DNA from: Saprospiraceae bacterium | GTDB taxonomy: Bacteria; Bacteroidota; Bacteroidia; Chitinophagales; Saprospiraceae | Assembly: GCA_016718505.1 (NCBI GenBank) | Contig: JADKDE010000003.1 | Location: 124,001-188,000, forward strand | Length of the DNA: 64,000 bases | Direction: 5' to 3' | In this document: positions 8,920 to 18,355 of the stretch, piece after piece | Layout of the letters: each line of letters starts with the position of its first letter | How positions within the stretch are numbered: the stretch's first letter is position 1 | Program-made: the position numbers and the translations under genes | Notes under the pieces: generated by a model | The model's database searches: none | What the model was told of the DNA's origin: nothing | The model's input: the letters and a program-made list of their open reading frames with translations, nothing else

Positions 8920-10197
8920 ATGACAACAGCAATTATTTTAACATTTATACTCGGTTATATAGCCATTACTCTAGAACATACTATAAAAATAAATAAGGCA
9001 GCTAGTGCTCTGTTTACTGGCGTTTTATGTTGGACTATTTATATACTTGGTCAGCCAGACAAAGCATTAGTATCCCACCAACTGATGGAACAACTGGGAG
9101 AAATCTCTGGAATATTATTTTTTCTATTGGGAGCAATGACCATCGTAGAATTGATTGATGCCCACGATGGTTTTGAGGTAATTACCGACAGGATAAAAAC
9201 AAAAAACACAGTAAAACTTCTTTGGATAATAGCTATAATAACTTTCTTTTTATCATCGCTTCTAGACAATCTGACGACAACGATTGTGATTGTATCCATG
9301 CTAAGAAAAATAATAGCAGATCGGGAACAGAGGCTGATGTTTGCAGGTATAACGATCATCGCCGCCAATGCTGGAGGAGCCTGGTCTCCTCTAGGAGATG
9401 TCACGACGACCATGTTGTGGATAGGTGGGCAAATCACGGCATTAAATATCATCCTACAGCTATTTATTCCAAGTATTTTTTGTTTGATCGTTCCTTTGTT
9501 GCTAGTCTCTCCGAAGATGAAAGGTACATTTGAATCGCCAAAAGTCGTAGAAAATAAAACCTCAACATCCACAATTTTTGAAAGAAATTTTGTCTTTGTT
9601 CTTGGTGTAAGTATTCTGATATTCGTCCCAATATTCAAAACGATAACCCACTTGCCCCCATTTATGGCTATTTTATTTGGTTTAAGCATCATGTGGATCA
9701 TTACTGAAATGATACATTCTGGGAAAGACACGGAGGACAAAGGGATGCTGACCGTCGTTTATGCCCTTAGAAAAATTGATACCCCAAGTATTTTATTCTT
9801 TTTAGGGATTTTAGTGAGTATTTCTGCGCTACAAGCAACTGGTCAGTTGAATTTATTAGCAGAGTGGTTGACCACGACGATTGCGAATGATACCATAATC
9901 ATTATGGCCATTGGATTGCTATCTGCGGTACTGGACAATGTACCCTTGGTGGCTGCTGTGCAAGGTATGTATAGTTTAGAACAGTATCCACCTGACCACT
10001 TTTTTTGGGAGTTCATAGCCTATGCTACGGGAACTGGGGGAAGTGCTTTGGTCATAGGGTCAGCCGCAGGGGTAGCGGCGATGGGCCTAGAAAAAATAGA
10101 GTTCTTTTGGTACCTCAAAAAGATAACTTGGTTGGCTTTGATTGGATATTTTGCGGGAGCATTGATTTACATACTCCAATACAATCTAACACATTAA
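8920..10197 (+). CDS. nhaD: NhaD-type sodium:proton antiporter
   Basis: 425 residues, ion transporter superfamily, around 12 membrane segments across the inner membrane. It exchanges cytoplasmic Na+ or Li+ for external H+. Family features seen are EISGILFFLLGAMTIVELID, the SLLDNLTTTIVIVSML stretch, the AANAGGAWSPLGDVTTTMLW stretch with conserved polar residues inside membrane helices, and the second-repeat match LSAVLDNVPLVAAV with GTGGSALVIGSAAG. Length is normal for NhaD. It is monocistronic, followed by a structured repeat and a convergent gene. Confidence 0.92.
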   Translation: MTTAIILTFILGYIAITLEHTIKINKAASALFTGVLCWTIYILGQPDKALVSHQLMEQLGEISGILFFLLGAMTIVELIDAHDGFEVITDRIKTKNTVKLLWIIAIITFFLSSLLDNLTTTIVIVSMLRKIIADREQRLMFAGITIIAANAGGAWSPLGDVTTTMLWIGGQITALNIILQLFIPSIFCLIVPLLLVSPKMKGTFESPKVVENKTSTSTIFERNFVFVLGVSILIFVPIFKTITHLPPFMAILFGLSIMWIITEMIHSGKDTEDKGMLTVVYALRKIDTPSILFFLGILVSISALQATGQLNLLAEWLTTTIANDTIIIMAIGLLSAVLDNVPLVAAVQGMYSLEQYPPDHFFWEFIAYATGTGGSALVIGSAAGVAAMGLEKIEFFWYLKKITWLALIGYFAGALIYILQYNLTH

Positions 10198-10380
10198 AAC
10201 GAACTTAGATAGTCCAAAAAGCTGAGATAAAAGCTACCGATTGCATATCAAAAGGATATTATTTTTTTAAAAAATGGCGTAAAAAACTATAAGTTTTCTC
10301 CATTCCTTTCATAAAATGTTGATTTAAATTCGAACATTTCTACTAGTCATTTTATTCAAACAGAAACACAAATAATTCGA

Positions 10381-10497
10381 ACTTGCAAAATGCAAGTCGC
10401 GCAGTGGGCGGAATGGTCTCCCATCGAAATGGGAGAGTCTGTAAGACGGAACCCATGCAGCACACGCCCTACGACATGGTCGTAGGGGACGCCCAAA
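10381..10497 (+). repeat. Structured intergenic repeat, copy 2, preceded by a 17-bp palindrome
   Basis: Outer stem TGGGCG (10405-10410) with CGCCCA (10490-10495). Inside are AATGG, hairpin 1 TCTCCCAT with AATGGGAGA around CGA, hairpin 2 GTCT-GTA-AGAC, the linker GGAACCCA, and hairpin 3 CCCTACGAC-ATG-GTCGTAGGG. The palindrome ACTTGCAAAATGCAAGT occupies 10381-10397. The element sits between the converging nhaD and DUF805 genes; 10198-10380 shows nothing else. All the stems are preserved with sequences different from those of the other copies. Confidence 0.7.
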
Positions 10498-10519
10498 CTA
10501 TAAGAAAAAAAGGATAAAA

Positions 10520-10930
10520 CTAAAAATTTTCAATTTCATTGGCCTTTGGATTCTCGCCCCATTTATTGGTCTGTGGATAGCTGTCACTCACCAAAAATAC
10601 GAGTAGAACGATGCTGCCAATCACAGGAACAAATGCTATTAAAACCCACCAGCCGCTGTGATTCGTATCGTGCAATCGGCGAACTAAAATCGAGATACTA
10701 GGGACTACCAAAGCCAAATAAATGAGACACATCAAGCTAGCTATGCCTGAAGCAACAGTGCTCAACCCCTCTTCCATGCTCATCAAACTGCTCATGACGA
10801 TTAAGCACAATGGTACTAAAATAATCATGGACATCAGGACAAAATTCCAGTACTGCTTCCTTCTAGCGCGTCCTGAAAAATTAGCAAAATTTTTGAGAAA
10901 AGCGTCTTTAAAATTCTCGATTAGATACAT
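10520..10930 (-). CDS. DUF805 family membrane protein
   Basis: 136 residues with three or four membrane segments. The opening FSGRARRKQYWNFVL and the closing LVRRLHDTNHSGWWVLIAFVPVIG are the DUF805 signature, a family of small bacterial inner-membrane proteins of unknown role (E. coli YhaH-like). It is followed by a converging gene and preceded, 28 bp away, by a T9SS-tail gene on the same strand, with which it may be co-transcribed. Confidence 0.85.
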   Translation of the reverse strand: MYLIENFKDAFLKNFANFSGRARRKQYWNFVLMSMIILVPLCLIVMSSLMSMEEGLSTVASGIASLMCLIYLALVVPSISILVRRLHDTNHSGWWVLIAFVPVIGSIVLLVFLVSDSYPQTNKWGENPKANEIENF

Positions 10931-10958
10931 ATTGTTTTGATTTTATTGGTTAAAAAAT

Positions 10959-11945
10959 TTACAATTTTGTGAACTTCTTGATGACAAAGCCATCGTCGGT
11001 CTGCCACCTTCCGAAGTACGTACCTGGACGCAAATCTCCAACGTCGATATGAGACTCTTTCGGGCTGCTGAAGTGAATGAGTTTACCTTGGGTATCGTAG
11101 ATTAAAAGCGAGATAATTTTCTGATTGAAATTTGGTTGCCATGCTAGGGCTGAACTAACAGGATTTCCCAATAATTTGATTTGTTCTTGAGCCAAAATAT
11201 CCTTTGTTCCAACGGATTCAGGAGTGAAGCGATAAACTGTATTTTTAGGTGGAATGCTGTCAAGGATGCTGTAATTTGTCAAAAAAGCATCATAAAGTGG
11301 ATCAGAAGGCGGTCCGAACAGCCCAATACCATCGCCAAAGGTACGATTTACGGTATCTCTGTACGGGTAAATCGCAACCCAAGGTCCAATGTCACCATCG
11401 AAATCTCTTGTCGCATCTGTAATCTTAGAATCCCCGAAGCGCATTTCAATGATGCCATTTTCATAAAACCAGCATTGAACATTGGCTGAATCTTCAATTA
11501 CACCGTCATCATCCAAGTCACCGTAGAAGCCAATGTTGCGCCATTCTATCTTCAATATCCGACTGCCAATAGCTCCAGTGGTTGAATATCCTAAAGTGGA
11601 TAATGCCCCAGGACCCGGATCAAAAGTGACTGGATCCAAACCTCTATCCAAGATATCTGCTCCAAATGGAGAAAGAAACGACAAAGAATCTGATTGTTCG
11701 TTCGGATCATACAAGGTCGAGCCATAACCCAATCCCGTGTGAAGGCTGTCTAGAACCTTGCTGTAGTATGGAAAATTGAATCCAAACGGAATTGTAAAAT
11801 CAGGGTCGTCGAAGGTCATCGTCCCGTTGAGAGATATTAAATTCGGGACGGGAGTGTATGGAGCTGTATATACACTAAATTCATATTGAGCTTGCAGGTC
11901 AAAAATTGCAGAGAAGAAAATAATTCCAAATAAAAATGTGCGCAT
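10959..11945 (-). CDS. Secreted protein with type IX secretion sorting domain
   Basis: 328 residues. The signal peptide is MRTFLFGIIFFSAIFDLQA. The central part is beta-rich with Asp/Gly-rich loops (YGDLDDDGVIEDSANVQ) and no recognised enzyme motif. From about residue 255 the C-terminus has the T9SS type A sorting-domain pattern: GNPVSSALAW, SLLIYDTQGKLI, DVGDLRPGTYFGRW and terminal KKFTKL. Such domains direct export through the type IX machinery and attachment to the cell surface. The function of the mature part is unknown. Confidence 0.75.
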   Translation of the reverse strand: MRTFLFGIIFFSAIFDLQAQYEFSVYTAPYTPVPNLISLNGTMTFDDPDFTIPFGFNFPYYSKVLDSLHTGLGYGSTLYDPNEQSDSLSFLSPFGADILDRGLDPVTFDPGPGALSTLGYSTTGAIGSRILKIEWRNIGFYGDLDDDGVIEDSANVQCWFYENGIIEMRFGDSKITDATRDFDGDIGPWVAIYPYRDTVNRTFGDGIGLFGPPSDPLYDAFLTNYSILDSIPPKNTVYRFTPESVGTKDILAQEQIKLLGNPVSSALAWQPNFNQKIISLLIYDTQGKLIHFSSPKESHIDVGDLRPGTYFGRWQTDDGFVIKKFTKL

Positions 11946-12169
11946 AAATTCAATTTTAATGAATAAATAATTATGCAGTAAATATATTTAAAATTATTTA
12001 ATAAAAAATCAAATAAATAAATTTTGATAAAAAGACCAAAATAGTGTCTGTGGGGAAAATTCAAAGATGCTAAATTCCAAGGCTATATACGCCCAAAGGT
12101 GCCTAAATCCAACCATCATTTGTTATAATAAAATAACAATTTCAACGACTTCAAAAGAGCTAAATCATC

Positions 12170-12682
12170 TTGAAGAAGATGAACAAAAAATCTCTTGCTA
12201 ATCAACAATTTGCAACAGATGCCATCTCCTCACAAATTAAATTTGATTCTTTAGACCAAATGGATATAAATTATCTAACGGCTATAGCTGATGTAGAGGA
12301 CTGTAAGGGGGCTGTATTATCCCAAAACCTTCTAAATTTCTTCTATGGGGCAAATTATTTGAGGCATCCATTGGATATATCAGAAAATAACGCTAATATT
12401 GAAGAAAGAAAAGCCAATCAGGGCGATACGGCAAAAAAAGAAAACAATGTTTATGTATTCCCTAATCCGATTAAATCGGGAGAAAGGTTTACCATCCATG
12501 CAAATGGCGATGTTGCACTTGAGATTTGGACATTGAGTGGACAATTACTTAAGAAAGTGAACGCACGAGGCATCGATGGCTGTATTACGGTAGAAAGTGC
12601 TGGGATGCATCCAGGGATATACCTTATCAGAACACTTGGATCTGACGGTCATACAGGGGTTGGTAAGATTATAGTTAAATAA
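12170..12682 (+). CDS. Short T9SS sorting-domain protein without a signal peptide (possible remnant)
   Basis: 170 residues. About residues 93-170 form a complete T9SS type A sorting domain: YVFPNPIKSGERF, LEIWTLSGQLLKK, SAGMHPGIYLIRT, GVGKIIVK. The N-terminal 90 residues are polar, carry no signal peptide and match nothing I know. As T9SS cargo must first cross the inner membrane by Sec, this protein as read could not be exported. It may be the 3' remnant of a larger cargo gene or may have lost its start. A good terminator follows it, and the next gene is another T9SS cargo. Confidence 0.6.
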   Translation: MKKMNKKSLANQQFATDAISSQIKFDSLDQMDINYLTAIADVEDCKGAVLSQNLLNFFYGANYLRHPLDISENNANIEERKANQGDTAKKENNVYVFPNPIKSGERFTIHANGDVALEIWTLSGQLLKKVNARGIDGCITVESAGMHPGIYLIRTLGSDGHTGVGKIIVK

Positions 12683-12696
12683 ATTTAATTTTATAT

Positions 12697-12741
12697 CTTG
12701 TCGGTTCTGGCGTTGCGAGCGAGGACCGACAAGTTTTTTTT
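12697..12741 (+). terminator. Rho-independent terminator
   Basis: CTTGTCGGT (12697-12705) pairs with ACCGACAAG (12725-12733), followed directly by eight T. It lies 15 bp after the stop of the 12170 gene. Confidence 0.8.
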
Positions 12742-12756
12742 AAAATACAGAACCTT

Positions 12757-14379
12757 ATGAAATATTTTTTCTTCCAATTGGCATTTTTTTGTACGATGGC
12801 TCCATCCATAGGCCAACAAAGGTATAGCCGGATTTTGCAAGACACCGCTTTGGGGCAGAGTATGTTCGAGCAGGTGTATAAATTGGACGCTCACTATATC
12901 ATCGATGGCAGGTTTATTCCCAGAGGAATACGCGAATATAACCGAATATTCGCAAAAGTGAACGAAAACGGCGATATAGTCAAATTAGCCCCCAAGAGAG
13001 ATTCTTTGACCTCCTCTTTGGTATCATATAATTCACATATTATAAAAATGAATAACAACGAGTTGGGCTTAGATATTACTTATTGGCCAACAGGCCATAC
13101 AGCAAAAACAGTTTTAATAAAAATCAATAAAGAGCTGGACATTACGGACACGGTATTCTTTCGCGATGATTTGGATGATACGGTCCAGTTATATAATTAC
13201 GGATTTGATCAATTGCCGGATGATCGATATATAGCTGTTAAATCCCAAACCAAAGAAGTAATTATTGATGGGAAAATCCTTGAAAAACAATTTCCTGCTG
13301 TAAGGTGGTTTGACACCTCAGGATTGATGATACGTTCACAAGATCAATACAACCCGCTCGATGCCTTGATTAGTACCGCTTTTGGACTCCGTTCAATAAA
13401 TAATCATATCTATATCGCAGGAAGATATCAAGATTTTACTAAATTCGATCGGAATGCACCCCACTTGAATATACTACAAGGGTATTATATTCGAAAATTG
13501 ACTCTGGATGGGGTTCCCGTCGATAGCTTTATATCTCCCGTTTCAGAATTTGCACATCTGGTGGATTTCACTGTGTTAGCTTCTGGGGGTTTATTTTTAC
13601 ACATAAATGAAAAAATTCCTACACAAATTGGCAATAATGGGGTTATCAATTGGGAATACAGAGAGGCTTTTGCCTACCTAGATAAGACCTTCAAGCGGCA
13701 ATGGTATATTACCAAGGGCAATGGATTGCCAGCAGCCTATGACGGCATATTTTACTTTGATATAAAAGAATCAACCAACAGAGATGGCCTAGTCGCCGTT
13801 GGATATAACCCACAATTCGACAGCACTAAACTCTCCATAGACTCTACAACAACTTATGGATATATCATCAAGTTTGACTATGCAGGAAACAAACTCTGGG
13901 ATAGGAAGCTTATTCACGCCCCTCTAAAACCGTTAAAGTATTTTGTATTGCAGAAAATTACACCAACAGAAGACAATGGGTACTTTGCAGTAGGGCACTA
14001 TGTGGCCAATAATTGGGTATATTCAGCCGATTACTTTGAGACTGGAGGGTGGTACGTGAAGCTGGATGAATTTGGATGCTTGGTCCCTGGCTGCCAGACA
14101 GTCCCAACAAAAGAGGTGGAATCACAGACCATCGACGTCACCTCCTACCCCAACCCATGCGGCAATCTATTAAAAATAAGGGTCTATCAGTGGCAAATCG
14201 ACGAAGCCCATATGGAAATCTATGATATGATGGGTATCATGAGAAAATCCATAAAACTTCAAGCCCTCGCAGACGCTCAATATACTATAGAGGTCTCCGA
14301 TTTGACCCCTGGGCAGTATGTTTACCACGTCCGCAGCAAAGACCAAAAGCGAGCCGTTGGAAAATTTATCAAAATATAA
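12757..14379 (+). CDS. Large secreted T9SS cargo protein, beta-propeller-like
   Basis: 540 residues. The signal peptide is MKYFFFQLAFFCTMAPSIG. The body has repeated beta-strand segments of the form 'IKFDYAGNKLWDRKL' and 'TPTEDNGYFAVGHY', typical of the propeller-like 'delta-60 repeat' or reporter proteins common among Bacteroidota T9SS cargo. The C-terminal 80 residues are a type A sorting domain: TSYPNPCGNLLKIRV, MEIYDMMGIMRKS, DLTPGQYVYHV, AVGKFIKI. No catalytic motif is seen. The ligand is unknown. The gene starts 16 bp after the upstream terminator. Confidence 0.75.
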   Translation: MKYFFFQLAFFCTMAPSIGQQRYSRILQDTALGQSMFEQVYKLDAHYIIDGRFIPRGIREYNRIFAKVNENGDIVKLAPKRDSLTSSLVSYNSHIIKMNNNELGLDITYWPTGHTAKTVLIKINKELDITDTVFFRDDLDDTVQLYNYGFDQLPDDRYIAVKSQTKEVIIDGKILEKQFPAVRWFDTSGLMIRSQDQYNPLDALISTAFGLRSINNHIYIAGRYQDFTKFDRNAPHLNILQGYYIRKLTLDGVPVDSFISPVSEFAHLVDFTVLASGGLFLHINEKIPTQIGNNGVINWEYREAFAYLDKTFKRQWYITKGNGLPAAYDGIFYFDIKESTNRDGLVAVGYNPQFDSTKLSIDSTTTYGYIIKFDYAGNKLWDRKLIHAPLKPLKYFVLQKITPTEDNGYFAVGHYVANNWVYSADYFETGGWYVKLDEFGCLVPGCQTVPTKEVESQTIDVTSYPNPCGNLLKIRVYQWQIDEAHMEIYDMMGIMRKSIKLQALADAQYTIEVSDLTPGQYVYHVRSKDQKRAVGKFIKI

Positions 14380-14583
14380 TTTACTTACTCAATAAAGTAG
14401 AAATGGCAAATGTGCTTACGAAACAGTATGATTGAAATCTAAGGCGATTACACAATAGTTTTAAGCGCACAAAGAGCCGAAATCTTACGAAAAGGGGCTT
14501 TGATTGAAAAACCTTTGTATAAGTTTATATTTATTGAAATCGCTTTAACGCAGGTGTCTGTATTCCCTCGTCAAATCCATCAA

Positions 14584-17118
14584 CTATTTGTTTCGGATGG
14601 CAGCAAGGTGTCTGAACAATTCTCCTTCATCCTGTATCAGAACCTCCCTAGGTTTTGACCCTTCGTTGGCACCAACGATACCGAATGCCTCCAGCTGATC
14701 CATGATCCGTCCAGATCGATTGTACCCTAGTTTCATACGTCTCTGAATCATAGAAGTAGATCCGTGTTGGGTTTGTACGATAAGTCTGGCTGCTTCCTCA
14801 AAATTATCGTCCAAATCATCGCTTGAATAAGAATTGAGTTCGTCAGATGGGCCTTCTGGATCGATGTATTCTGGCAAGAAGAATGGCATAGCATATCCTC
14901 GTTGATGCGCTATATGGTCTATTACGTGTTCTACTTCCTTGGTATCAACGAATGCACACTGAAGTCTTATCATGTCTCCACCTAGTGATAAAAGCATGTC
15001 ACCACGCCCTATGAGCTGATTGGCACCTCCCCTATCTAGGATGGTTTTGGAGTCAATGGCCGAAGAAACTTTAAAGGCAAGTCTTGCTGGGAAATTGGCC
15101 TTGATGACACCCGTGATGATATTGACCGATGGACGCTGAGTAGCGATGATCAAGTGAATACCGATGGCACGAGCAAGCTGTGCAAGACGCCCTATGGGCA
15201 GTTCTATTTCTTTCCCAGCCGTCATGATCAAATCCGCAAATTCATCAATGACAAGCACGATATAAGGCATAAAACGGTGACCCTTCTCAGGATTCAATCG
15301 GCGATCTACAAATTTTGCATTGTACTCGGCCAGATTACGCACATTGGCCTTTTTTAGTAGGTCATAGCGTTGATCCATTTCGATGCATAGAGAATTCAGC
15401 GTATGGATAACTTTCTTAGTCTCCGTGATGATCGGTTCGTCCTCGTTGGGAAGATATGCGAGGAAATGATTTTCCAATTTGGTATAAGGCGAAAGTTCAA
15501 CCTTTTTAGGATCTATCAATACCAATTTTACTTGCGAAGGATGTTTTTTGTACAATAATGACATCAAAATCGCATTGATACCCACGGACTTTCCTTGACC
15601 AGTTGCTCCTGCTACAAGCAAGTGCGGCATGGTCGCTAGATCCGCTACGAATACTTCATTGGATATCGTTTTTCCAAGCGCAATGGGTAGTTCTGCCGTT
15701 GAATTTTTAAATTTCTCCGACTGGAATACCTCACGAATCGAAACCGTTTGCTTGTTTTTGTTTGGCACTTCGATACCGATGGTACCTTTACCTGGGATTG
15801 GCGCTATGATACGAATACCCAAGGCTGCCAAACTGAGTGCGATATCGTCTTCTAAGTTTTTGATTTTAGAAATTCTAACGCCTGGGGCGGGGACTATTTC
15901 GTACAGCGTTACAGTTGGGCCGACGGCTGCTTTTATCTTAGTTATTTCTATTTTATAATTCAATAAGGTGTTTACGATTTGGTTCTTATTGACTTCCAAT
16001 TCAGCCATATCTACCTCGATGTTCTGTGCTTGAAACTCCGTCAAAAGCTCTAAAGTAGGGGGGATATAATTAGAAAGTTCTTTGGTCGGGTCATAAGGAT
16101 CCAATTCAGGTAGGACGCGCTCCGATGCTGATTCTTCCAATGCGGCTATCAAAGGATCCACGAATTTCTCTTCAGATTCGATGATGGGTTCGAAGATAGG
16201 CGTATCGATTTCTAAGGCCAAATCGCCTTTGCTCGTAGTAGGCTGTGGACGTGTATCTTTCATTTCAAAATCAAATAACTCATCGTCTTCATCAAAATCA
16301 ATGCTGCCCATATCGCCTTTAGGGGTTATGGAGGCAGTTAGTGGTTTGTCGTGAAAAAGAATCCTGTCCAATGGATCAAAAGGATGTTCGACCGCTTCGA
16401 CCGTCTTGTTGGTTTCTTCTACGGCCTCATTGACGATCTGATCGACACTTTCTTTGGATTTATTATAAAATCTACTAAAAAAATTAAAACTTGGCCAATT
16501 CATCTTGAGATTGACCGCAGGCATACTCGGATTGAGATGCTCGTCCTTGATCTCGGGGTTGTGATACCATATTACCAAACCAATTCCCGTAAAAATAAAA
16601 AACAAAACCAAGCCTAAAGTTCCTATCAAACTCTGTAAATTATTGTTAATCGCTTGGCCACAATGACCTCCCCAAGGAAAGGCTGAAAGAGGACTGAACA
16701 AAAAGTCCAAAACACAAGCAGTAAAAACCAAACCTATGACGGTATTCTGAATGACGTGCCACATATTCACCTTATGTGGATGAATCAAGCGAATCCCCCA
16801 CTGATACATGAAATAAACGACAAAAAATGAAGAGAGCCCAAAACCCCAATAGAAAAATAAATGTGAAGTGACCGCACCAATTGAGCCCAGCCAATTGGCC
16901 ATTTTTATATTCGTTTCTGAAAATAATTCTGTTGAGAATTGGATGACTTTATCTTGGTCTATCTTCCACGTAAAAATGTAAGACGCGAAAGAAACCATCA
17001 GTACCAATGCTAAGAAGAAAAATAATACTCCAAGCATTTTTGGGACTCTATCGTCAGAAAAGCCCTGAGACAGACTCTTGAAGAATCCAGTGTTTTGTTT
17101 AGTTTTAGTTTTAGCCAT
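14584..17118 (-). CDS. ftsK: DNA translocase FtsK/SpoIIIE
   Basis: 844 residues. An ATP-driven DNA pump at the division septum that clears and helps decatenate chromosome termini. The N-terminal region (about residues 1-190) carries four membrane helices; then comes an acidic linker, shorter than in E. coli; then the motor. The Walker A motif is VAGATGQGKSVGINA and Walker B is IVLVIDEFADLIM. The tail TSMIQRRMKLGYNRSGRIMDQL is the gamma winged helix that reads KOPS-like polar DNA motifs. It is transcribed away from the NadR-like kinase gene. The 324-bp divergent region between them is strongly AT-rich. Confidence 0.95.
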   Translation of the reverse strand: MAKTKTKQNTGFFKSLSQGFSDDRVPKMLGVLFFFLALVLMVSFASYIFTWKIDQDKVIQFSTELFSETNIKMANWLGSIGAVTSHLFFYWGFGLSSFFVVYFMYQWGIRLIHPHKVNMWHVIQNTVIGLVFTACVLDFLFSPLSAFPWGGHCGQAINNNLQSLIGTLGLVLFFIFTGIGLVIWYHNPEIKDEHLNPSMPAVNLKMNWPSFNFFSRFYNKSKESVDQIVNEAVEETNKTVEAVEHPFDPLDRILFHDKPLTASITPKGDMGSIDFDEDDELFDFEMKDTRPQPTTSKGDLALEIDTPIFEPIIESEEKFVDPLIAALEESASERVLPELDPYDPTKELSNYIPPTLELLTEFQAQNIEVDMAELEVNKNQIVNTLLNYKIEITKIKAAVGPTVTLYEIVPAPGVRISKIKNLEDDIALSLAALGIRIIAPIPGKGTIGIEVPNKNKQTVSIREVFQSEKFKNSTAELPIALGKTISNEVFVADLATMPHLLVAGATGQGKSVGINAILMSLLYKKHPSQVKLVLIDPKKVELSPYTKLENHFLAYLPNEDEPIITETKKVIHTLNSLCIEMDQRYDLLKKANVRNLAEYNAKFVDRRLNPEKGHRFMPYIVLVIDEFADLIMTAGKEIELPIGRLAQLARAIGIHLIIATQRPSVNIITGVIKANFPARLAFKVSSAIDSKTILDRGGANQLIGRGDMLLSLGGDMIRLQCAFVDTKEVEHVIDHIAHQRGYAMPFFLPEYIDPEGPSDELNSYSSDDLDDNFEEAARLIVQTQHGSTSMIQRRMKLGYNRSGRIMDQLEAFGIVGANEGSKPREVLIQDEGELFRHLAAIRNK

Positions 17119-17397
17119 ATCGTACCTTAGTCTTTCTTTTATTGTAGCTTCCTTAGATTTATGTTAAAATTTCCCACTCGGGGGAGTATTTCAAAGGGTA
17201 AAATTAAAACTTATTTTTTATTTATATGATATTTTTTCATAATATAAAATCAGAAAATTTCATATTAATAATATTATATTTATAACGAGCTGAATTACAG
17301 CATCTTTTTCCTCATTTACAAACCTCCGTTTGGACGGTTTTGGGTAAAAAACCACATCGGTTATCCAGATTTTTATTAAAATATTCAATTTTAATCT

Positions 17398-17405
17398 TAG
17401 TTTTG
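17398..17405 (+). promoter_or_regulatory. -7 promoter element for the 17443 gene
   Basis: TAGTTTTG fits TAnnTTTG, 37 nt upstream of the ATG. It lies in the 17119-17442 divergent gap, where no other element was seen. Confidence 0.45.
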
Positions 17406-17442
17406 CGTACCATCTTTTTTGTAGAAATTATGTTCGGTCAAA

Positions 17443-17958
17443 ATGTTTAAAATAGCCATAACGGGTCCAGAATCTAGTGGAAAAACTACCCTAGCTGCTA
17501 TTTTAGCGGAGCATTTTTCAGGTGTAATGATACCAGAATTTGCTAGACAATTTTTGGCAAATAAATCCTCCTACACATTGCAGGATTTGCATGAAATCGC
17601 AGTGGGACAATGGGCCTCCGAAGAGAAAGCCATTCAAGAAGGAAATGAGCTGCTGATTTGCGACAGCGACCCCTTGGTGTTTGGCGTTTGGAGCCTTGAA
17701 AAATTTAACAACTTGGACCCTTCGCTTGAACAAAAATTAATTCATTACGATTATGACATGACGCTGCTTTGCATGCCCGATTTGCTGTGGGTTTATGATC
17801 CATTGAGGGAAAACGAGCACAACCGAGACGAATTGGCTTTTTTATATGAAAAAATGGCTAAAAAATATAACATATCTTTGCACAGAATAAATGGCTTTGG
17901 GGACTTTCGAACTAAAAAAGCCATCGCTATTCTTGAAAAATTTTTAAACAAAAAATAA
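17443..17958 (+). CDS. NadR-like nicotinamide ribonucleoside kinase domain protein (AAA_28)
   Basis: 171 residues. Walker A is GPESSGKTTL at the N-terminus, followed by VMIPEFARQFL and LLICDSDPLVFGVW, as in the ribosylnicotinamide kinase domain of NadR. The adenylyltransferase and DNA-binding parts of NadR are absent, so this is a kinase domain only. It probably phosphorylates nicotinamide riboside to NMN in NAD salvage, though other small nucleoside substrates are possible. It is followed 10 bp later by a small membrane protein gene and then murA on the same strand. Confidence 0.75.
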   Translation: MFKIAITGPESSGKTTLAAILAEHFSGVMIPEFARQFLANKSSYTLQDLHEIAVGQWASEEKAIQEGNELLICDSDPLVFGVWSLEKFNNLDPSLEQKLIHYDYDMTLLCMPDLLWVYDPLRENEHNRDELAFLYEKMAKKYNISLHRINGFGDFRTKKAIAILEKFLNKK

Positions 17959-17968
17959 AATTTATTGG

Positions 17969-18271
17969 ATGGAAAATCTCTTAATGGGTATCATCATATT
18001 GGCGTTTTTAGGCTTGCTGGGTTTGAATATTTTTTTTAGAGTAAAAGTGTTAAAAACATATAAGACTTTGGTGCAAAATAGAGTGCAATTCAACGCCATG
18101 GATATCTTGAATCCGAGTGTTTTGGATAAAATATGCCAAGAACATCCAGCCCATCGAAATGACATTCAGAGTTTTGCAAAAAATATTAAAAATTCGGTAC
18201 AGTTGGCCATTGGATTAATCGCCCTCATCACCTTATTCGGCGCGGTTCTGATGTATTATCGCAATCAGTAA
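17969..18271 (+). CDS. Small membrane protein of unknown function
   Basis: 100 residues. Two hydrophobic helices (about residues 6-24 and 77-96) flank a polar loop of about 50 residues. No motif is recognised. It starts 10 bp after the NadR-like gene and is probably co-transcribed with it; murA, 84 bp later, has its own promoter-like site. Presumed topology: both ends on the same face of the inner membrane. Confidence 0.6.
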   Translation: MENLLMGIIILAFLGLLGLNIFFRVKVLKTYKTLVQNRVQFNAMDILNPSVLDKICQEHPAHRNDIQSFAKNIKNSVQLAIGLIALITLFGAVLMYYRNQ

Positions 18272-18306
18272 AATATCTTTAGTTCACGTCATTTGGAAAT
18301 ATTAAT

Positions 18307-18314
18307 TATTTTTG
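18307..18314 (+). promoter_or_regulatory. -7 promoter element for murA
   Basis: TATTTTTG fits TAnnTTTG, 42 nt before the TTG start of murA. Confidence 0.4.
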
Positions 18315-18355
18315 CATATATTTTTATAAAAATACCCTAAAAAAAATCAAATAAC

